A stretch of 64,000 nt of DNA. It comes from Bettongia penicillata ogilbyi (taxonomy: Eukaryota > Chordata > Mammalia > Diprotodontia > Potoroidae). The stretch covers positions 6,806,702 through 6,870,701 of the forward strand of contig JAJHZJ010000496.1 in the NCBI GenBank assembly GCA_023548195.1, given 5' to 3'. Below, one piece after another: positions 57,145 through 64,000 of the stretch. The first letter of the stretch is position 1; every line of letters starts with the position of its first letter. A program made the translations under genes and the position numbers. The notes under the pieces were generated by a model. That model was not told the origin of the DNA. It ran no database searches and was given only the letters and a program-made list of their open reading frames with translations.

Positions 57145-57425
57145 AGGCAATTGCATGTCACACAGTGGATAGAGCCTAGAATTAGGGTGTAGAAAGTCAG
57201 GAACACATGAAGTCAAATCCAGACTCAGACACTTATTAGTACGTGACCCTGGGGCAAGTCGTTCAACCTTTTCTTGCCTCAGTTTCCTCATCTGTAAAAT
57301 AGATATACTAGTAGCATCTACTATTATTTGTGTTATTATTTGTGATGATCAAATGAGAAAATATTTTTAAAGTGCTTGGCAAACTTTAAAGTGTTATATA
57401 AATACTAATTTTTATTATTATTTTA
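57145..57425 (+). mobile_element. tRNA-SINE with MIR-like 3' end, sense
   Basis: 'tgtcacacagtggatagagc', 'gaagtcaaatccagactcag', 'tgcctcagtttcctcatctg', 'gatgatcaaatgagaaaata', 'aagtgcttggcaaactttaa', 'gtgttatataaatactaatt', ending in TTATTATTATT. Full length. Confidence 0.85.
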
Positions 57426-58479
57426 TACCATCTTTTGAAGACCTGTTTAGCTTTATTTAGAGATACAACTGCAAGAGTATGCAAGTGATGCATTTTTTTT
57501 CCTTCCACAACCCCACATGACACCCACCTATCAAGGTAAGGTGTTAGTACTTAGCATAATACATGGCACATAGTAGGTCCTTTTATCAAATACTTTTTGA
57601 CTGTCTAATTAAGCTCTGTATCTGTGGGGTCTCAGATTCTTGTAGTATTGAAGTATCAGTGTAACTCCTAATTCACATCAACCTGGGGATGTTTTCATTG
57701 CTTGTGTTTCTAGTAGACCTCTTTTTTTTTATCTGAAGTACATTTTATTTACTTTACTTCCTACTAGGCATAGCTGTTCAAGAATTCTTAAGTTATTGTA
57801 CTCTGGCTGCCAAAAGAAGCGCATAGCTCCTTTTTATTTTGACAAGGTTATTTCTAGAATAGTGGCATTCCTTTCCTTTGAAGACCCATCCTGTCCATTC
57901 ATCACAGGGCCATTTTGTATGAGCTATCCAATCTTTGCTTTCTGGTAACAGTCTAAACAGCATTTGTGATATCTGAGATCTACTTGGGAAACCTACTTAG
58001 TGCCAGCATGATGGATGGTGTACTTTGCAACTTCTTTGGAATTCATCGTGCATTAGAAAGGTGACATTGTTTACCCCATCATCATGACAGGTGGGTCAGT
58101 AGAAGAGTTCTAAGGAGACTTGTCCTGTCAGTGGAGAAATACATATTAGAATGGATACATAAATAATTTAGCATGGGTAAGGTTGGCTTGGGGGAATAAA
58201 CACAGACCTGTATTTTTATTAAAAGGTAAGTATCAACTGTAATTCTGTGGCAAGGTCAAAGATTTGGCTGACAACTTTCCATTACCTTCATAAATAGCCT
58301 GTTTCGCTTTGCATTTCATTTTTATTCTTGAGAATTATACTTAAAAAGATGCAGATAAACAAACAGAACAATAAGTACCTTTAAGGGACTAGGTACTATT
58401 ATTTTTCTATGGTCTTGTTTTTAAATCTCAATTATTTTCCAGTTACATTTTTCTTGTTTATTTGATTATCAATTTCAAA
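57426..58479. other. Intron block with a short L2 tail at 57535-57600
   Basis: 'agcataatacatggcacata' and 'gtaggtccttttatcaaata' mark the L2 terminus. A strong donor-like AAAG|GTAAGT lies at about 58225, without a matching exon. Confidence 0.4.
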
Positions 58480-58760
58480 AGCATGCATTAGGTTCCCACC
58501 ACATATTAGGCATTGGAGAGCAAGGGCAAAAGAAGAGAAAAGCACTTCTCAAGAGCTTACATGTACACAAATAAGTTAATATAACACATATGTGCAAAAG
58601 AAACGCAAAATCATTTTAAGGGATACAGATCTAAGGGTGGATGGACATTAGGAAAAGTCTGATATAGGAAGCAGTATTTAACTGGAACCTTGAGTTATGA
58701 AATTCAAGGGATTCTGAAAGATTGTAAGTAAGAAGGAAATCAATTTCAGTCATATTGGAT
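58480..58760 (+). repeat. Ancient repeat ('cattaggttcccaccacata' type)
   Basis: 'ttaggcattggagagcaagg', 'cttctcaagagcttacatgt', 'ggaagcagtatttaactgga'. Confidence 0.5.
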
Positions 58761-59340
58761 AGACTGGACACAAGATAGGAGATTGAGTAGTCTTGTTTGA
58801 CTGGAATATATTATAGCCAGCCCCTTAACTGAGTATATGATATGATGGTATTGTCACTATATAGTGGACAGTTGATAGTAGTAGAAATAATAGAAGTGTT
58901 AAAAATAATTTGAAACACCATTGTAATATGCCATGGAAATTGAAAGCACACCTTGTCCTTGGCTGCCTGAATTATTTCTTCCTATCTTCAATTTAATGTG
59001 ATGAATATTAATTTATAGGAAGGAAAATGCCTTGATGACAATGACTAAAAATAAAATATAAATAATGCTTTGATGTGTATTTTGAATTAAAACTGGCAGC
59101 TTACAGGAATGACATGTTGTATTCTTGAAGGTGGGATGATAAATCACATAGTTGGGTTTTAACAACCCTTCTTGTCTTTACAGATAAAGTATCAAGAGAT
59201 GGTAGTTTGTTAGCATATAAAATCTGAACAGCATACCTGATATTTTGTCAGGTTATCTGAAAAGAAAACTACAGTCATTCTCCAGTTGTATAAAATTCCT
59301 TAATGCCTTATGGATGTATATCTGTTTCTTTGCTTCCATG
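58761..59340. other. AT-rich intron block
   Basis: Nothing recognised. Confidence 0.35.
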
Positions 59341-59359
59341 AGCATCCTTATCTTTCTCT

Positions 59360-59680
59360 CCTTTTTTTTTTTGTAATGGTTTTAGACAAAAGCTAACTTT
59401 TTTCAGTATTAATCCAAAGAATGGCTCTGTGGAGTTGGTTTTGTATGATTCATTGTCCTGGATGAAATATCTGGAGATTGGAGAAAGAGTCCGACAGGGC
59501 CATCTTGCAGCTTCTCCCATGATGTACAAAGATGCCGCTATCCCTGGGAATAAGAATTTTGGATGGGTTTTAGTAATGGTGATTCATTGTCTACCCCACT
59601 TCCTCTATCTCTTGGTCAGTCTCCATTTCAGGAAAAAAGACTTACTTGTGAGATGGCTACCTAGATTGAGCTGCTATTAA
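59360..59680 (+). other. Unexplained open frame after a splice-acceptor-like tract
   Basis: A frame stays open from the poly-T at about 59362 to a TAA at 59678. It contains VELVLYDSLSWMKYLEIGE and GHLAASPMMYKDAAIPG. An acceptor-like tract, ACTTTTTTCAG, ends at 59406. Composition is less AT-rich than its surroundings. I recognise no family, it does not match NAALADL2, and there is no good donor in phase. It could be a fragment of a processed pseudogene or of an unknown repeat, or chance. Confidence 0.2.
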
Positions 59681-59704
59681 TGGCCAACAATCACCTAATC
59701 AACA

Positions 59705-59810
59705 GCCATTTAGGAAACATCTCCCATGTCAGACACTAGTTTAGGGGAATACAGATATAAAGGCAAAAATGAAATGTCTTCCAAGAGTCTGCCTTTTATT
59801 ACAGAGACCA
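59705..59810 (+). repeat. Ancient repeat fragment
   Basis: 'aggaaacatctcccatgtca', 'gacactagtttaggggaata', 'cttccaagagtctgcctttt'. Confidence 0.45.
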
Positions 59811-59812
59811 AT

Positions 59813-59950
59813 AGGATAGATAGATGGATAGATGGATAGAGGGATAGATGGATAGATGGATAGATAGATAGATGGATGGATAGATGGATAGATGGATGAA
59901 TAGATGGATAGATAGATAGATAGATGGATAGAGGGATAGATGGATAGATG
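59813..59950. repeat. Mixed (GATA)/(GATG) tetranucleotide array
   Basis: About 34 tetranucleotide units, alternating GATA with GATG and a few AGGG units. The minus-strand frame through it encodes only SIYPS-type repeats. Confidence 0.95.
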
Positions 59951-60245
59951 CCCCAAATGTCTTAAGCATTGAAACCTCAAAACTGAATTAAGATGTTTGA
60001 TATCCCTGTATAAAATATTTGTCAAATAAACAAGGGTAATTTCAGTGGGAAGACATTCATATGATACAGAAGTTTTTGTTGCTGGTATTTTTGTTTGCTT
60101 TTCCTTGTTATTTGTTATTTCGTTTTTTCCCATGCAAAGTCAGCTGCCTCGAATGTGTATGGAATCTCTGAGTTGGGACTTGATAAATGTCATAAACATT
60201 GAGTGAGCTGAATCTGAGTGCAGGTTAACTTTGAGAAGCTGTTGA
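59951..60245. other. Intron block without recognised features
   Basis: Nothing seen in this stretch. Confidence 0.35.
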
Positions 60246-60247
60246 AC

Positions 60248-60535
60248 TGTGTGGTCATGAAAACAGTGCTGAACTGAGAGTGAGGAGAATTACTGGAGGT
60301 TCAAATCCAGCTCCACCACTCTTTGTAATTTTGAACAACCTGCATCTGAAATTCAGTACACCTTAGAGCACTAGTTTTCTAATCTGCAACAGTAGACTGT
60401 ATGACCCTGAATAACTGTGGTTCAGTTCTCTAGGAATTTGCCTTCCTGGGCTTCAGTTTCATCTGAAAAATGAAAAGTTTCGACTAGATCCCCTTATCTA
60501 AGGGCCCTACTAGCTCACAATTCGCATTTCTTTGA
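60248..60535 (+). mobile_element. MIR-type SINE, possibly two fragments
   Basis: 'agtgctgaactgagagtgag', 'aggttcaaatccagctccac', then 'cttcctgggcttcagtttca' and 'tttcgactagatccccttat'. Confidence 0.6.
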
Positions 60536-60545
60536 GCAAATGAAG

Positions 60546-60810
60546 GGTAGTGAGGTGGTGCAGTGGAAAGAGTGCTGGCCTAGAGTTAGGAAGACTCATC
60601 TCCCTGAGGTCAAGTCTGACCTCAGACATTCTTTAGTTGTATGACCCTGGGCAAATCACGTAGCTTTCTTTGCCTCAGTTTCCTCATCTATAAAATGAGC
60701 TGGAGAAGGAAATGGCAAACAACTTCATTATCTTTGCCAAGAAAACTCCAAGTAGGGTCACAAAGAGTCAGACATGACTGAAAAAAACTTAACAGAAACA
60801 AAAATGAGCC
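60546..60810 (+). mobile_element. tRNA-derived marsupial SINE (SINE-1 type), full length, sense
   Basis: 'gtagtgaggtggtgcagtgg', 'gaaagagtgctggcctagag', 'gtatgaccctgggcaaatca', 'gagctggagaaggaaatggc', 'ctttgccaagaaaactccaa', 'cacaaagagtcagacatgac', then an A-rich end. Confidence 0.9.
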
Positions 60811-61204
60811 CAGGACTTACTAAGTCACAGAATGGTTGCAATCTGCATCATTGGAGGGACTTTTCACATCAAGAAATCCCCATGCCAATGCAAAGATTTT
60901 TTTACGTATTCCCAGCAAATTGAGATGATATTACTTGTACTACCTATATGCTCCATAAATTTCTTGAGAAGAAAGCCCACTGTGCATCTTAAAGTACTGG
61001 TAGCAATTTTAAGTCCCCATGATATTAGAAATACCTTCATTTTTGTCTCCAGCGTGTACCTACTATACATACTTAACAAAGTCTTCTTAAATGAATTGCA
61101 GTTGAAGCACTTTAGAAATTTTAGCTAGCCCTATTCTATAAATATGTGTCAGTATTACTCCATTTCTTCTGGAAAAGTTGGGACAATTGACTGCCATCTT
61201 TCCC
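60811..61204. other. Intron block without recognised features
   Basis: An open frame of about 98 codons at 60832-61128 has no recognisable domain. Confidence 0.35.
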
Positions 61205-61310
61205 ATGTCTTTCTCCTTATTGGAATCTAAACTTTTTGAGAACTATCTCACTTTTGTACTTGGATCTTTGTTACCTGTCATGGTTCCTGACCCTTAGTAG
61301 GCATTTCATA
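61205..61310 (+). mobile_element. L2 3' tail
   Basis: 'attggaatctaaactttttg', 'ggttcctgacccttagtagg' and 'catttcataagtt'. Confidence 0.55.
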
Positions 61311-63189
61311 AGTTTTTTTTTAAATCATTTTTGCATTCTCGGGTCCAATTAGCTTTGAATTAACATAAGATTAATTATTGTGGTTATATTATTTGAGCAT
61401 AATGACCTTGTCTTATTGATGACTATGGTTTCAGGATTCCCAAAGTTAATTGTGTATCTCCTTACTGAAATTTTCTAATGTGTATGAGACCAAGAATATG
61501 GATGAAAAAAATAACTTAAAACATAATGCCCCTGGTTAAGCATTTGTCATAATGTTGCTTGGTGCATTTTCAAAAAGATTGCATCTTCTGGCCAGAAAAA
61601 AAAAAATAAGCTCTGCTTTATGAAGGTCGATTAAGACTCTAGGGTAAATATATATATTTTGAAAAGAAGGCTAGATGGAGGGATCTGTGCAGTATATTTT
61701 TTATTGAGCTACATTTCTAGAAGAAAAAATAAATTTTTGAAAATGTGACTTTATTTATTTAGAGAAAATCATCCTTTGAAGTATCCAGATAGTCATAATC
61801 CAGTAGTATTTCTTAGGGGAAAAACCTAGGCCAGCAATATCATTTTTCCTTTTGATTTGTTTTAAAGCACACAACACTGAAATATTAATTAATAATATGA
61901 CACTCTTTGCCTTTCTCTCATATTATGTATGGTTTGACATGAAATACTGGCATTGAGTTAAATCCATCCCAATACATAGTAATGTCCTGTGTAAAGCATG
62001 ATTTCAATGGTTGCCCCTAATCCATTCCTTTGATAATCTTAAAAACTTCATTGTAAAACTTGTTTTTATAGGTGTCTGCTCCTTTATTTAAATCTAATTT
62101 GTCTTAGCAGAAGTATTTTTCTTAGTGATTTTATGGAAGATAGAAAGAACTTTTTAAAACAAATCTGAACATTCTTTCATACCTTTACATTGATGAATTG
62201 AGTGTTGTCATTAACCCAGAGTAGGAAGAAGGTCGGTGTACTCCTCAAGCCTATTGGCAACTGCTGCCCCCTGGAATTCAACCCTTTCTGATACTGACAT
62301 CATTGGGGGACTTTCTCAGCCTTCCTAAAAATTGAACTTGGTAGATCCATAGTTCAGATCCAAATTTCCTGGTCAGTCACCTCAATTTCCAGTTATGGCC
62401 ATCATCTCCCTCCACCATTTTGCCAAGCAAACTTCCTGTGTTCCCTAAAGGAAAGAGATAGACTCAAGAAAAGGCCAGCTTTCTAATTCCTTTCTCCCAG
62501 ACTGGTTCACTGAATCAAGTAGAAAAGTTTTATAGGTGAGGAGTATGTTTTCTCCTGCTCTGGGGTTAATGATAATACAACCCTGGAATGTAGCCAAACT
62601 GGAACACATATTACTGTCCACATCACCTAGAATGCCTTGTGCCATCCTCTGAGATTCTCCTGTCTTTCTGCCCCTTCATCTCTGGCCTGATAGTGATTAC
62701 TGGCAGTTGAATGCTTCATGTAGTTCCTTACTGGTCCATAGACCTATCTCTACCAACATATTTTACATGTGGGCTAAAAGGAAGAGCTTTGGGTGGTTAC
62801 AGGATGTCTCTTCATCTACTTAAATAAAAGCTATTTTGAACATTCAGTAACTACTTTGAAACTAAACAGGTGGCAACTCTAGAAAAGCATGTTTTTGTTG
62901 TCACTAAATGTTCCATACTATATTTCACTGAAACAGTTTTAAGAAGGTGTGTAAATGTTTTTGAGTAAAAACAGGCCATGTGTTTAGAGAAGTTGCAATT
63001 TTAAATGATCCTTTCCAGAGTTATGATCTTCAAGAGACTGTGCTTGATGAAAAGCCCTTGAGTAGGAAAAACAAATAAAGACAAAAAAATCCTCCCAGTA
63101 AATGTTAGAGACTTTTGAATCAAGGATGTCTTATAGGCACTGGAATGCTTTCAAGTAAGAAAAACAGTTAATTTTTGAATCTGAGATTG
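61311..63189. other. Repeat-poor intron block
   Basis: About 1.9 kb with no exon, RNA gene or confident transposon. 62220-62660 is GC-richer than its flanks. Confidence 0.4.
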
Positions 63190-63530
63190 TAGGATATAAT
63201 GCTTGAAAGAGACCTTACACATCATTTAATTGAATCCCATCTTCTTGCAAATAAAGAAACTGAGGCAGTGAGGTGGCACAGTAGAGAGAGCCCTGGCTCT
63301 GAAGTCAGGAGCACCTGGGTTCACATTTGACTTCATATACTAGCTGTGTGACCTTGGGTAAGTCACTTAAACCAAGTCCTTCAAAAAAACAAAAAAAGAA
63401 AAATGAAAAGAAAAAGAAAGAAGAAAGGAAAGAAAGAGAAAGGAAGGAAAGAAGGAAGGAAGACTGAGAGGCCCATATTGGGCAAGTGACTTGTTTAGGG
63501 CCACACAGGCACCATTTAATGGCACCATTT
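63190..63530 (-). mobile_element. MIR copy split by a young tRNA-SINE
   Basis: MIR antisense left part 'cttacacatcatttaattga' to 'aaataaagaaactgag' (63264); right part 'aggcccatattgggcaagtg' to 'gggccacacaggc' from 63469. The interruption is the SINE at 63265-63459. Confidence 0.8.
63265..63459 (+). mobile_element. tRNA-headed SINE with A/G-rich tail, nested
   Basis: 'gcagtgaggtggcacagtag', 'agagagccctggctctgaag', 'tcaggagcacctgggttcac', 'gctgtgtgaccttgggtaag', then A-rich and GAAA/GGAA repeats at about 63383-63459. Flanking AAACTGAG and AGACTGAG look like an 8-base target-site duplication with one change. Confidence 0.85.
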
Positions 63531-63534
63531 CGTT

Positions 63535-63620
63535 AAACACCTACTATGTACCCAACACTGTGATACAGATAAAAATATCATACATCCTTTGCCTTCAAAG
63601 AGCTTACTTTCTGCTAAAAT
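63535..63620 (+). repeat. Ancient repeat ('cacctactatgtacccaac' type)
   Basis: 'aaacacctactatgtaccca', 'acactgtgatacagataaaa', 'cttcaaagagcttactttct'. Confidence 0.6.
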
Positions 63621-63639
63621 ACCATGGAAAAATAAATTT

Positions 63640-63800
63640 AGCATCTGAAGGACCCTTAGAAACCATCTAGTTAAACCCTTTCATTTTATAACTGTGGAAA
63701 CTGAGGTCCATAGAAGTAAAGAAGTTTGCTCCAAATCACACAAGTTTGTGGCACAACCAGGATTCCAATCTAGGTCTTCTGATTCCAAAACCAATGTTCT
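63640..63800 (-). mobile_element. MIR copy, antisense
   Basis: 'gaaggacccttagaaaccat', 'cattttataactgtggaaac', 'tgaggtccatagaagtaaag', 'accaggattccaatctaggt'. The open frames overlapping it on both strands are incidental. 63801-64000 shows nothing further. Confidence 0.75.
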
Positions 63801-64000
63801 ATCTATGACTGCACAAAAAGAAAATGGCCTTGCAGGGATTTCAGCCCAGGTCCTTGGTCTGCATACCCAAGGTTCTTTCCAGTGCACCATAGATGAATAG
63901 CATGCCTTCTATCTGAACAACATTGTTGTTGGGCTGTGTGAATGCCCAAGTTCAGTTCCTTTATTTAGATGTCTCTATATTTGAAAAAATAAAACAGGCT

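Larger units (their letters stand above)
49633..64000 (+). other. Downstream intron of NAALADL2 (partial)
   Basis: The next coding exon should begin near the family's EVIDVSYG block. I looked for codings of that block on the + strand and saw none up to the window end, so the intron is at least 14 kb. Confidence 0.7.

Noticed and set aside
59813..59950. Repeated units that could suggest a CRISPR array
   Set aside because: Four-base units without spacers of even length; a simple tetranucleotide repeat in vertebrate DNA.
59741..60133. 130-codon minus-strand frame with SIYPS repeats
   Set aside because: Encoded by the GATA/GATG array.
49627..64000. Next NAALADL2 coding exon (EVIDVSYG block)
   Set aside because: Searched by eye on the + strand; no matching coding and no suitable acceptor found, so presumed beyond the window.

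Overview
This window looks like vertebrate nuclear DNA, almost certainly from a marsupial. It has no dense gene array. It is AT-rich, full of dinucleotide and tetranucleotide repeats, and crowded with repeat types characteristic of metatherian genomes. These include tRNA-headed SINEs (head like GGCAGCTAGGTGGTGCAGTG), SINEs with an RTE-like tail, CORE-SINE/MIR copies, L2 3' ends, CR1/L3 relics, RTE fragments and an L1 5' end. Genus and species cannot be decided from the sequence alone.

Only one protein-coding exon is well supported: 49356-49626 on the + strand, flanked by AG and GT. Its 90 complete codons match the extracellular segment of NAALADL2 just before the protease-associated region (inactive glutamate carboxypeptidase / M28B family). 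The rest of the window is best read as two large introns of this gene: more than 49 kb upstream and more than 14 kb downstream. That fits the very large introns known for mammalian NAALADL2. The neighbouring coding exons (transmembrane segment upstream, the 'AEVIDVSYG'-type exon downstream) were not found.

Layout. 1-8.5 kb: an L2 3' end split by a SINE, several MIR copies, then a decayed antisense RTE-type LINE (about 6.25-8.26 kb) whose endonuclease and reverse-transcriptase motifs can still be traced. 8.7-20.3 kb: AT/AC microsatellites, an internally deleted antisense L1 (10.49-11.04 kb), an RTE 3' end (16.6-17.08 kb) and the longest L2 copy (about 17.99-18.91 kb). 20-32 kb: SINEs, MIRs, a hAT-like relic and mostly single-copy intron with two exon-like segments. 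32.5-39 kb: a CR1/L3 3' end with a nested L2 tail, a hAT-type miniature element with terminal inverted repeats (35917-36132), and repeat-poor blocks. 40-47 kb: a pair of direct repeats about 3.9 kb apart (40341-40857 and 44227-44792) sharing an identical 117-bp end with an octamer motif, plus a cluster of long (TC)n tracts. 49.4 kb: the NAALADL2 exon, whose splice acceptor is itself a short TC repeat. 50-64 kb: L2, CR1/L3, SINEs, a GATA/GATG array and nested SINE insertions.

No new gene system, CRISPR array, RNA gene or intact virus-like element is visible. The best leads are the duplicated element with its identical 117-bp core, the same-strand pyrimidine tracts leading up to the exon, three perfect hairpins and two exon-like segments. 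Repeat family names are assigned by eye from remembered consensus features; boundaries are usually good to about 10-30 bases.
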